Source: Gammaproteobacteria bacterium
GTDB lineage: Bacteria > Pseudomonadota > Gammaproteobacteria > Steroidobacterales > Steroidobacteraceae
Direction of reading: 5' to 3'
DNA: 6,444 nucleotides
Assembly (NCBI GenBank): GCA_027451085.1
Contig: DAIDKA010000156.1
Coordinates: 1-6,444 of the forward strand
Shown one piece after another: positions 1 through 6,140 of the stretch (the first letter of the stretch is position 1; each line of letters starts with the position of its first letter). The notes under the pieces were generated by a model, which worked only from the letters and a program-made list of their open reading frames with translations, had not been told where the DNA came from and did not search any database. A program made the position numbers and the translations under genes.

Positions 1-52
1 GGAGATCTTCAGCGTGCTGGTGCTGTTCACGCCGATGTTCTGGCGCAAGTGA
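1..52 (+). CDS. trkH: C-terminal end of a TrkH-like potassium uptake protein (partial)
   Basis: Only the last 16 codons are in the window, read from base 2 and ending in TGA at 50-52. They encode EIFSVLVLFTPMFWRK. The pattern E-[IV]-F-x-x-L-V-L-F-x-P-x-F-W-[RK] is the usual end of the TrkH/TrkG membrane subunit of the Trk potassium transporter, where it follows the last membrane helix. The family assignment rests on this short tail alone, so another protein with a similar end cannot be excluded. The following exporter gene starts about 10 bases after this stop on the same strand, so the two could share a transcript. Confidence 0.68.
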   Translation, partial: EIFSVLVLFTPMFWRK

Positions 53-62
53 TCCTTCACAC

Positions 63-1271
63 TTGAGCGCCACGAACGGCACCAGGGCCGGCGCAAGGCC
101 GGTCCATCCGGGCGTCGTGCATTTCGCCCTCGCGGTGGGGGGCTTCGCGATCGGCACCACCGAGTTCGCCACCATGAGCCTGCTGCCGTACTTTTCGCAC
201 GACCTCGGAGTCGATGCGCCCACAGCCGGGCATGTCATCAGTGCCTATGCGCTCGGGGTCGTGGTCGGGGCGCCGCTGATCGCGGTGCTGTCCGCGCGGA
301 TGTCGCGTCGCACGCTGCTCATACTGCTGATGGGCATGTTCGCCCTGGCCAATGGCCTGTCCGGCATCGCGCCCAGTTATTCCTCGCTGCTGCTGTTCCG
401 GTTCCTGAGCGGCCTGCCGCATGGCGCCTATTTCGGCATCGCCATGCTGGTGGCGGCGTCACTGGTGCCGGACGGCCAGCGCACCCAGGCCGTGGGCAAG
501 GTGTTGCTGGGCTTGACGGTCGCAACCGTCGTAGGCGTGCCGCTGGCCAACTGGCTGGGGCAGAACATCGGCTGGCGCTGGGCCTTCGGCATCGTGGCAG
601 CGCTCGCGGTGCTGACGATGATCCTCGTGGCCACCTTTGCGCCGCGGGATCGCCCCGATCCCGCGGCGAGCCCCTGGCGTGAACTCGGCGCACTCAGGCG
701 CAAGCAGGTGTGGCTGACACTGGGGATCGGCGCCATCGGTTTCGGGGGGGTGTTCGCCGTCTACACCTACCTGGCCTCAACGCTGCTCGCGGTGACGGCC
801 GTGGCCGCCGACCGCATACCCTGGGTGCTGGCCGCTTTCGGCGTCGGCATGACCGTCGGCAACATCGTCGTCCCGCGCTTCGCAGACCGTGCCCTGATGC
901 GCACGGCCGGCATCCTGCTGCTGTGTTCCGCCGGCATGCTGGCCCTGTACACCCTCGTGGCACACAACTACTGGCTGCTGACCCTGGACGTGGTCGGCAT
1001 CGGCCTGAGCGGGTCGCTCGCCACCGTGCTGCAGACGCGGCTGATGGATGTGGCGGGGGATGCGCAGAGCCTGGCGGCCGCGCTCAATCACTCGGCCTTC
1101 AACACGGCCAATGCCCTGGGACCCTGGCTCGGGGGTATGGCCATCGCCGCAGGCTATGGTCTGACCTCGACCGGGCTGGTCGGCTGCGCGCTGGCGCTGG
1201 GTGGGTTTGTCATCTGGGTGGTTGCTGTGCTTGCCTCGACGTCAGATCAGCAGCAATGTATCGAGCCCTGA
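63..1271 (+). CDS. AraJ-type DHA1 major facilitator exporter
   Basis: This encodes a 402-residue polytopic inner-membrane transporter of the 12-helix DHA1 group, most like AraJ and related sugar or drug efflux proteins. Family features include the TM1 acidic residue in GTTEF (residues 31-35), SAYALGVVVGAP (60-71) leading into a motif A-like SARMSRR loop (78-83), RFLSGLPHGAYFG (113-125), and GLTVATVVGVPL (150-161), the proline/glycine antiporter-type helix, followed by GWRWAF. The substrate cannot be read from sequence. The start is uncertain. TTG at 63 gives the full frame, but it has no Shine-Dalgarno sequence and lies 10 bases after the preceding stop. GTG at 117 would give an N-terminus closer in length to AraJ (MHFALAVGG...). 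The last residues (about DQQQCIEP) and the stop lie on bases whose opposite strand encodes the Fic remnant, so the native C-terminus was probably altered when that segment arrived. The core fold looks complete. Confidence 0.88.
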   Translation: MSATNGTRAGARPVHPGVVHFALAVGGFAIGTTEFATMSLLPYFSHDLGVDAPTAGHVISAYALGVVVGAPLIAVLSARMSRRTLLILLMGMFALANGLSGIAPSYSSLLLFRFLSGLPHGAYFGIAMLVAASLVPDGQRTQAVGKVLLGLTVATVVGVPLANWLGQNIGWRWAFGIVAALAVLTMILVATFAPRDRPDPAASPWRELGALRRKQVWLTLGIGAIGFGGVFAVYTYLASTLLAVTAVAADRIPWVLAAFGVGMTVGNIVVPRFADRALMRTAGILLLCSAGMLALYTLVAHNYWLLTLDVVGIGLSGSLATVLQTRLMDVAGDAQSLAAALNHSAFNTANALGPWLGGMAIAAGYGLTSTGLVGCALALGGFVIWVVAVLASTSDQQQCIEP

Positions 1272-1783
1272 CGTCACCCGCAGCGACCAAGTCGGCCGCC
1301 CCCCACAAGAAGGGTTCCTGCCCCGCCGTCTTGAGCAGCAAATCCGTCATCACCCGCGCGAACCGTCCATTACCGTTCGGATATGGGTGAACCCATACCA
1401 GCCGGTGGTGAAAGCGAGCAGCAATTTCGCGGACAGGATAGCCGTTGAATTCCCGCTGGGTGCGAACATCATCACAGAGAATCCGCAGCTGCATCGAGAT
1501 GTATTCTGGGGCGACGCCGTTGTTCTTTTCCGTGCTCCGAGACGTTCCGGCCCATCGCCAAGTACCACCGAACATTTTCTTGTGAAGAGATTGCATGAAG
1601 TCGATGGTCAGCAGATCCGGATCCCGACGGCCTGATGCCCTCAGCTCGCGATCAAGGATATTCTGGTGCTCCCAGTCATTAAGCTGTGAGGCCGGTGGTG
1701 ACCCAGTGGGACGCTTTCGTAAGCTTTTCCGCCGGCACCGGCTTGGTACTGTCGGAGGGGATGTTTGGAGTCACGTCTGGCAT
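1210..1783 (-). pseudogene. Fic-domain gene of the 'mobile mystery protein B' type, frameshifted and 3'-truncated
   Basis: Fic proteins transfer AMP or related groups to target proteins; this subfamily is named for its recurrence in mobile regions. From ATG at 1783, thirty codons read MPDVTPNIPSDSTK... to WVTT, then the frame closes at TAA 1681-1679. Skipping about one base near 1693 restores the family sequence: ASQLNDWEHQNIL, DPDLLTIDFMQSLHKKMFGG, TWRWAG, and the Fic core FHHRLVWVHPYPNGNGRFAR. HPYPNGNGR lies at 1389-1363, with the catalytic His encoded at 1389-1387. Asn replaces the Asp/Glu seen in canonical HxFx[DE]GNGR, as I recall for this subfamily. After VRARYIAA, near 1249, family resemblance stops and the frame runs on to TGA at 1212-1210 with an unrelated tail (LTSRQAQQPPR). 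The repaired product is about 190 residues, near family size, but lacks the usual end. A shorter intact frame from ATG 1596 (128 residues) keeps the Fic motif and could in principle be translated. Its usual partner, the helix-turn-helix 'protein A', is not visible. Confidence 0.82.
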
Positions 1784-1916
1784 CAGAGCTGATGTCGAAC
1801 CTTGAACGTTTGACTGTCTTGCGGCTGCATCTTGCGGTGATCCTACACCCAGGTCGGGCTGACATTGACGTGCTCCAGCCACCCCTGGATTTCTGCAGCG
1901 CAGATGTAACTCGGTG
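1245..1916. mobile_element. Remnant of an integrated mobile segment (recombinase scrap plus Fic gene)
   Basis: The roughly 670 bases between the two exporter genes hold no intact conserved gene, only decayed minus-strand pieces: a tyrosine recombinase C-terminus and a 'mobile mystery B' Fic gene. Composition differs from the flanks: bases 1381-1440 have 32 of 60 G+C and 1501-1560 have 37 of 60, against 42 of 60 in a sample of the neighbouring exporter (541-600). Edges are estimates. The left edge is where Fic resemblance ends and exporter coding begins (about 1240-1249). The right edge is just before the DHA2 exporter stop. I found no convincing terminal repeats or att-site duplication. It may be the scar of an integrative element that lost most of its cargo by deletion. 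Confidence 0.6.
1783..1912 (-). pseudogene. C-terminal fragment of a tyrosine recombinase/integrase, stop codon at the catalytic Tyr
   Basis: On the minus strand, bases from about 1896 read AEIQGWLEHVNVSPTWV, then TAG (1845-1843), then DHRKMQPQDSQTFKVRHQL and TGA (1785-1783). This matches the end of many tyrosine site-specific recombinases, which typically reads [DE]IQxWLGHxxxxTTxxYDxRKxxPEDSPTFKVxY. The His of the GH box survives (H encoded at 1872-1870), Gly is replaced by Glu, and TAG stands exactly where the nucleophilic Tyr codon (TAC or TAT) is expected. Upstream, bases 1912-1897 (ELHLRC in another frame) resemble the preceding helix with a further one-base shift. Nothing of the N-terminal or catalytic Arg-containing region is present, because the DHA2 exporter gene ends at 1917. 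The fragment cannot be functional. Its TGA overlaps the ATG of the Fic gene by one base. Recognition is by remembered family pattern, not by alignment. Confidence 0.62.
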
Positions 1917-3266
1917 TCAGTCTCGTGGGAGTACCTGCACCCGAACCCCGCTCCGCAGCGCGCTGACCAGACCGGCCGACAGCGCCAATACGGACGCAAT
2001 GGCCAACCCGATGCGCGGCGCCACCGCCAGCGGCGCTGCGCTGAACAGCAGCGTCATGCTCACCGAACCCAGGGTCAGGCCCGTCTGCCGGGCGGTGCCC
2101 TGCATGCCACCCGCGGCGCCGGTGCGCTCACGCGGCGCAGCCAGCAGCATGTTGCGGTTGTTCGGCACCTGGAACAGGCCGAACCCCATGCCGCACACCA
2201 CGTTGGTCAGCAGCAGGGGCGCAGGATTGCCCTTCAGCGGCCACAGCGCCGCGATGCCCAGACCGGCCATCAGCACCGCGCCACCGGCCGCGCACATCCA
2301 CGCGGTCGACAGCCGGTCGGCCAGCCGGCCCGCGACGGGCGCGGCAACCGCGACCGTCAACGGCCAGGGTGTCATGTAAACGCCGGTCCTGAAGGGCGTC
2401 ATCCCCAGGCTGTGCTCCATGTAGAACGGCAGCGCGATCATCCCGACGGCCATGCCGGCGAAGCAGCAGATGGACGCAATCACCGACAGCCGGAACGAGC
2501 CCGCGCGCAGCAGGTCGAGCGGGATCAGCGGCGCGGGCTTGGGATGCTCGCGGCGGATCAACGCCGTCATCGCCAGTGCCGCTGCGACCAGCAGCACACA
2601 GCCCCACACGGGCCTGGCCGGAAGCAGTTCGGCGCCCAGCACCAGCGAGGTGAACGTCGCGGCATTCAGTACGGCACTCAGGAAGTCGAGCGCGCGTCCG
2701 GTACCAGCCTCGCGCGGCAGCGCCCGCGTGGCCGCCAGCACCACCACCCCCAGGGGAATGTTGATGGCGAACAGCCAGGGCCACGACAGCCTGGACAGCA
2801 ACATCGCGCCGATGGTCGGACCAAAGGCCGAAGACAGGCCGGCGGTCAGCGCGTTCCAGCCGATGGCCGCACCGAGCTGGTCCGGCGGCACCACCAGGCG
2901 CATCAGCGCCAGGCCCAGCGCCATGATCGCGGCGCCGCCCAGACCCTGGATGAAGCGGGCCGCGGCAAGCACCGGCAGTGACGGGGAAAAGGTGCAGCAC
3001 AACGAAGCCAGGGTGAAGATCGCAACGCCGGTGACGTACACCCGGCGCAACCCCAGGCTTTCGCCCAGCGCGGCGCACGGCAGCAGCGCCATGACCAGGG
3101 CCACCTGGTAGGCCGTGATCACCCACACGGAGTGCGCCGCGGTTGTGTGCAGCGACTGCGCAATGGTAGGCAACGCGATGTTGGCGATCGCCGAGTCCAG
3201 TACGACGAGGACCAGCGCGGCAAGGATGGAGCCTATGGCCAGGCCCTGTTTACCGTTCACGGTCAT
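1917..3266 (-). CDS. DHA2 (EmrB/QacA-type) multidrug exporter of the major facilitator superfamily
   Basis: This is a 449-residue inner-membrane protein of the 14-helix drug:proton antiporter group. Signatures in order are motif D1 LDSAIANIALPTIA (residues 23-36), the TM2-TM3 motif A loop GESLGLRRVY (69-77, degenerate), RFIQGLGGAAI (104-114), the antiporter motif C GLSSAFGPTIGAML (143-156), and FAINIPLG (166-173), which is typical of the EmrB/QacA branch. Residues 217-245 form the cytoplasmic RREHPKPAPLIPLDLL linker seen in DHA2 proteins. Length is slightly short for the family (usually about 460-510) but all helix blocks appear present. The likely role is proton-driven efflux of toxic compounds; the substrate is unknown. 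The ATG at 3266 is the only plausible start, and the GGGA six bases before it is a weak ribosome site. It begins 53 bases after the pyrF stop on the same strand, with no T-tract terminator between, so read-through from mnmG-pyrF is possible. The stop abuts the mobile remnant. No EmrA-like partner is visible. Confidence 0.88.
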   Translation of the reverse strand: MTVNGKQGLAIGSILAALVLVVLDSAIANIALPTIAQSLHTTAAHSVWVITAYQVALVMALLPCAALGESLGLRRVYVTGVAIFTLASLCCTFSPSLPVLAAARFIQGLGGAAIMALGLALMRLVVPPDQLGAAIGWNALTAGLSSAFGPTIGAMLLSRLSWPWLFAINIPLGVVVLAATRALPREAGTGRALDFLSAVLNAATFTSLVLGAELLPARPVWGCVLLVAAALAMTALIRREHPKPAPLIPLDLLRAGSFRLSVIASICCFAGMAVGMIALPFYMEHSLGMTPFRTGVYMTPWPLTVAVAAPVAGRLADRLSTAWMCAAGGAVLMAGLGIAALWPLKGNPAPLLLTNVVCGMGFGLFQVPNNRNMLLAAPRERTGAAGGMQGTARQTGLTLGSVSMTLLFSAAPLAVAPRIGLAIASVLALSAGLVSALRSGVRVQVLPRD

Positions 3267-3319
3267 GCGATCCCGGAGGAGGGCCGGGCCGCCGGAGGTA
3301 AGACTTCGCCGGCAAGGTC

Positions 3320-4141
3320 TCAGTGCCGGTGCCGGCTGGTGTTGATCTGGTCGCGCAGGGCCTGCGCCGCAGCCCGGGCGGCGCTGGCGAAGTCCTCACC
3401 GCGAGAGGCATACAGAATGCTGCGCGAACTGCTGATCATCAGGCCGGTGCCATCCCGGGTCTGGCCGTTCTTCACCACGGCCTCGACATCCCCGCCCTGC
3501 GCACCGACACCCGGCACCAGCAGCGGCATGTCACCCACGATGGCGCGCACTTCGGCCAGTTCCTTCGGATAGGTCGCGCCCACCACCAGCGCGCAGTTGC
3601 CGTTGGCGTTCCAGCGCTCTGCAGCCATTTCGGCCACTTTCTGGTACAGCGTCCGGCCGCCGACGTCGAGGTCCTGCAGATCGCGCGCGCCGGGATTGGA
3701 GGTGCGGCACAGCACGACCACGCCGCGGTCGGCGTACTTCAGGAACGGCTCCAGCGAATCCGTACCCAGGTAGGGGTTCACGGTCACGGCATCGGCCTCG
3801 TAGCGCTCGAAGGCTTCCACGGCGTAACGAGCCGCCGTGTTGCCGACATCACCGCGCTTGCTGTCCAGGATCACGGGGATGTCCGGATGCTTCTGGCGGA
3901 TGTACTCGATGGTGCGTTCGAGCTGGTGCTCGGCATCGCAGGCCGCGTAGTGCGCGAACTGCGGCTTGTAGGCGCACACCAGGTGCGCCGTGGCATCGAT
4001 GATGGCCTTGTTGAACTGGAAGATCGGCGCGGGCCCGTCCTTGAGGTGGGCAGGAAAACGCTCCGGTTCCGGGTCAAGCCCCACGCACACCAGCGAGTCG
4101 TTGCGCTTCCAGGCGGCCCGCAGTTTGTTCATGAACGTCAT
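3320..4141 (-). CDS. pyrF: Orotidine-5'-phosphate decarboxylase, type 2
   Basis: PyrF catalyses the last step of de novo pyrimidine synthesis, decarboxylating orotidine 5'-monophosphate to UMP in the cytosol. The 273-residue product matches the longer type 2 form rather than the roughly 230-residue E. coli type. It starts MTFMNKLRAAW, followed by CVGLDPEPERFP (residues 19-30). The catalytic Asp-x-Lys-x-x-Asp array is in ILDSKRGDVGNT (Asp93, Lys95, Asp98). Further conserved blocks are VNPYLGTDSLEPF (121-133), the phosphate-binding region LVPGVGAQGGD (208-218) and SSSRSILYAS (237-246). All expected active-site residues are visible and the gene looks functional. The ATG at 4141 shares one base with the mnmG stop (TGATG), which suggests translational coupling; an in-frame ATG at 4132 is an alternative. 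No separate Shine-Dalgarno sequence is obvious, which fits reinitiation after mnmG. Confidence 0.97.
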   Translation of the reverse strand: MTFMNKLRAAWKRNDSLVCVGLDPEPERFPAHLKDGPAPIFQFNKAIIDATAHLVCAYKPQFAHYAACDAEHQLERTIEYIRQKHPDIPVILDSKRGDVGNTAARYAVEAFERYEADAVTVNPYLGTDSLEPFLKYADRGVVVLCRTSNPGARDLQDLDVGGRTLYQKVAEMAAERWNANGNCALVVGATYPKELAEVRAIVGDMPLLVPGVGAQGGDVEAVVKNGQTRDGTGLMISSSRSILYASRGEDFASAARAAAQALRDQINTSRHRH

Positions 4142-6054
4142 CAGGCCACCAGGTGGTTGGTTCTTCGGCCGTGCTTTTTCAGATACACCAGCAGAATCGA
4201 AATCGCCGCGGGCGTCACGCCCGGGATGCGGCCGGCCTGGCCCACCGTCACAGGCCGCACCTCGGCCAGGCGCTGGCGCACCTCCGTGGACAGTCCGGGC
4301 ACGAGTGAGTAGTCCAGGTCGGCCGGTACCGCCTGCGTCTCGCTGCGCTGCTGGCGTTCGACCTCCTGCTGCTGGCGTTCGATGTAGCCCTCGTACTTGG
4401 CATGGACTTCCAGCTGCAGAGCCACTTGCGCGGGCAGGCGATCGTCGATGTCATTCCACGCCGGCGCCCCGACCAGCTGCAGCACGTCCCTGTAGGACAC
4501 CTCCGGCCGGCGCAGCAGTTCGAGAGCGCTCACGTTCTGCGTCAGCGCAACACCCCGCAGCACGCGCGAGGTCCAGGCCTCGGGCACGGTGGCCGGGGCA
4601 ACCCGGGCGGCCGACAGCCGCGACAGCTCTGCGGCGGAGTGTTCCTGCCTGGCCTCGAACAACCGCCAGCGGTCATCGTCCACCAGTCCCAGGTTGCGGC
4701 CGATGGGAGTCAGGCGCACGTCCGCATTGTCTTCGCGCAGCAGCAGACGGTGCTCGGCGCGGCTGGTGAACATGCGATAGGGCTCGGGCGCGCCGCGGGT
4801 GGTGAGGTCATCCACGAGGACGCCCAGGTAGGACTGCCCGCGGGTCGGGACCCAGGGCTCGCGCCCGCGGACCTGCTGCACGGCGTTGATGCCGGCCAGC
4901 AGCCCCTGGGACGCGGCTTCCTCGTAACCCGTGGTGCCGTTGATCTGGCCGGCGAAGTACAGGCCGGCCACGAACTTGGTCTCAAGCGATGGCTTGAGGT
5001 CCCGCGGATCGAAGAAGTCGTATTCGATGGCATAACCAGGCCGGGTCAGGTGTGCCCGCTCGAAGCCCCGGATGGAGCGCACGAAGGCGTACTGGACGTC
5101 GAACGGCAGGCTGGTCGAGATGCCGTTGGGATACACCTCGTGGGTGTCCAGGCCCTCCGGTTCCACGAAAATCTGGTGCGACGCCTTGTCCGCAAAGCGG
5201 ACGATCTTGTCCTCCACCGAGGGGCAGTAGCGCGGACCCACGCCCTCGATCACCCCGGTATACATGGGCGAACGGTCGGTGGCTGCCCGGATCAGCTCAT
5301 GGGTTTGTTCATTTGTCGCAGTAATGAAACAATTAACCTGTCGAAGATGCTCACTGACTCTCCCAAGGAACGAAAACACCGGTGCAGGATCATCACCCGG
5401 CTGGGTTCCCATGACGGAAAGGTCGATGCTCCGGCCGTCGATGCGTGGCGGCGTCCCGGTCTTGAGACGTCCGACCCGCAACGGCAGGGCGCGCAGGCGC
5501 TCACTCAGGCGGTTGGACGGCGGGTCGCCTGCGCGGCCCCCGGCATAGTTTTCCAGCCCCACGTGGATGCGACCCCCGAGGAAGGTGCCCACGGTCAGTA
5601 CCACGGTGCGGGCCTCGAACGTGAGACCCGAGACCGTCACGACACCCCGGACGCGCTCGCCCTGGACAACGAGGTCCGCGGCCTCCTGCTGGAAGAGGTC
5701 GAGGTTGGGTTGATTCTCCAGCGCCCCGCGGATGGCCTTCTTATATAGAGTCCGGTCCGCCTGGGCGCGGGTGGCCCGCACTGCCGGACCCTTGCTCGCG
5801 TTCAGAGTGCGGAACTGGATGCCCGCCCGGTCAGCCGCCCGGGCCATGATGCCGCCCAGCGCATCGATCTCCCGCACCAGGTGGCCCTTACCGATGCCAC
5901 CGATGGCCGGGTTGCAGCTCATCTGGCCCAGCGTATCGATGCTGTGGGTCAGCAGCAGGGTGCGCGCACCCATGCGCGCCGCTGCCAGGGCAGCCTCGGT
6001 ACCGGCGTGACCGCCGCCGACGACGATCACCTCATAGGGGTGGGCAAAGCGCAT
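4141..6054 (-). CDS. mnmG: tRNA uridine-5-carboxymethylaminomethyl modification flavoprotein MnmG (GidA)
   Basis: MnmG works with the GTPase MnmE to install the (carboxymethyl)aminomethyl group at C5 of wobble uridine 34 in tRNAs reading split codon boxes, using FAD and methylene-tetrahydrofolate. The 637-residue product is close to the E. coli length of 629 and colinear with it. The FAD-binding Rossmann motif is GGGHAGTEAALAAARMG (residues 13-29). The conserved SCNPAIGGIGKGH block carries Cys47, and GPRYCPSVEDK carries Cys277; both cysteines fall at the E. coli numbers. Later blocks are YPNGISTSLPFDVQ, PGYAIEYDFFDPRDLKP, FAGQINGTTGYEEAA and EPYRMFTSRAEHRLLLREDNADVRL. The C-terminal MnmE- and tRNA-binding domain ends GVTPAAISILLVYLKKHG. 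The gene looks intact. The ATG at 6054 gives the normal MRFAHPYEVIVVGGG start, but no clear Shine-Dalgarno sequence precedes it. In many bacteria rsmG follows mnmG; here pyrF does, with a one-base overlap. Bases 5301-5340 are unusually AT-rich for the gene. Confidence 0.98.
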   Translation of the reverse strand: MRFAHPYEVIVVGGGHAGTEAALAAARMGARTLLLTHSIDTLGQMSCNPAIGGIGKGHLVREIDALGGIMARAADRAGIQFRTLNASKGPAVRATRAQADRTLYKKAIRGALENQPNLDLFQQEAADLVVQGERVRGVVTVSGLTFEARTVVLTVGTFLGGRIHVGLENYAGGRAGDPPSNRLSERLRALPLRVGRLKTGTPPRIDGRSIDLSVMGTQPGDDPAPVFSFLGRVSEHLRQVNCFITATNEQTHELIRAATDRSPMYTGVIEGVGPRYCPSVEDKIVRFADKASHQIFVEPEGLDTHEVYPNGISTSLPFDVQYAFVRSIRGFERAHLTRPGYAIEYDFFDPRDLKPSLETKFVAGLYFAGQINGTTGYEEAASQGLLAGINAVQQVRGREPWVPTRGQSYLGVLVDDLTTRGAPEPYRMFTSRAEHRLLLREDNADVRLTPIGRNLGLVDDDRWRLFEARQEHSAAELSRLSAARVAPATVPEAWTSRVLRGVALTQNVSALELLRRPEVSYRDVLQLVGAPAWNDIDDRLPAQVALQLEVHAKYEGYIERQQQEVERQQRSETQAVPADLDYSLVPGLSTEVRQRLAEVRPVTVGQAGRIPGVTPAAISILLVYLKKHGRRTNHLVA

Positions 6055-6140
6055 GGGAAACCGGAAGATGACTTAAGCCAGTCAAGTACTTAGAGCAGGC
6101 CATTATGCGTGAATCCGCACCCCCGGGGTACACTCGCCCT
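6055..6140. promoter_or_regulatory. Divergent intergenic spacer between mnmG and the cysteine synthase-like gene
   Basis: These 86 bases separate two outward-facing start codons, so they should carry promoters for both. The AT-rich core (6071-6110) contains the palindromes CTTAAG and AGTACT, plus a minus-strand TTGACT (6085-6080) that resembles a -35 box. No matching -10 box lies at the right distance from it, so I do not assign the mnmG promoter. For the plus-strand gene, a -10-like TACACT is listed separately. No terminator or RNA gene is apparent. Confidence 0.55.
6129..6134 (+). promoter_or_regulatory. Possible -10 box for the cysteine synthase-like gene
   Basis: TACACT matches the sigma70 -10 consensus TATAAT at four of six positions, including the key T-A start and final T. 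It ends six bases before the ATG at 6141, so transcription would begin at or next to the start codon. No clear -35 box is present about 17 bases upstream (the region reads TGCGTG). No Shine-Dalgarno sequence is present either. Together these fit a leaderless transcript but do not prove one. Confidence 0.35.

Noticed and set aside
1238..1276. GACGTCA occurs twice (1238-1244 and 1270-1276) near the left edge of the mobile remnant, suggesting a target-site duplication.
   Set aside because: Both copies are on the same side of the remnant with nothing inserted between them, and a 7-base match containing a palindrome is easily chance. No copy was seen at the right edge.
1917..2981. Long plus-strand open frames opposite the DHA2 exporter (up to 355 codons), rich in Arg, Gln and His.
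   Set aside because: They are composition artefacts on the reverse strand of a clear MFS coding gene; their sequences show no family pattern.
3267..3319. GC-rich inverted repeats (GCCGG/CCGGC and a GGCCCGGCC-like core) between pyrF and the DHA2 exporter, a possible terminator.
   Set aside because: There is no T-tract on the minus strand after any stem, and short GC palindromes are expected at this base composition.
4402..5748. A 448-codon plus-strand open frame opposite mnmG.
   Set aside because: The opposite strand encodes a full, conserved MnmG. The plus-strand frame is low-complexity shadow sequence with no recognisable domain.
6080..6085. Minus-strand TTGACT as the -35 box of an mnmG promoter.
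   Set aside because: No -10-like hexamer lies 15-19 bases downstream, so the match alone is not enough.
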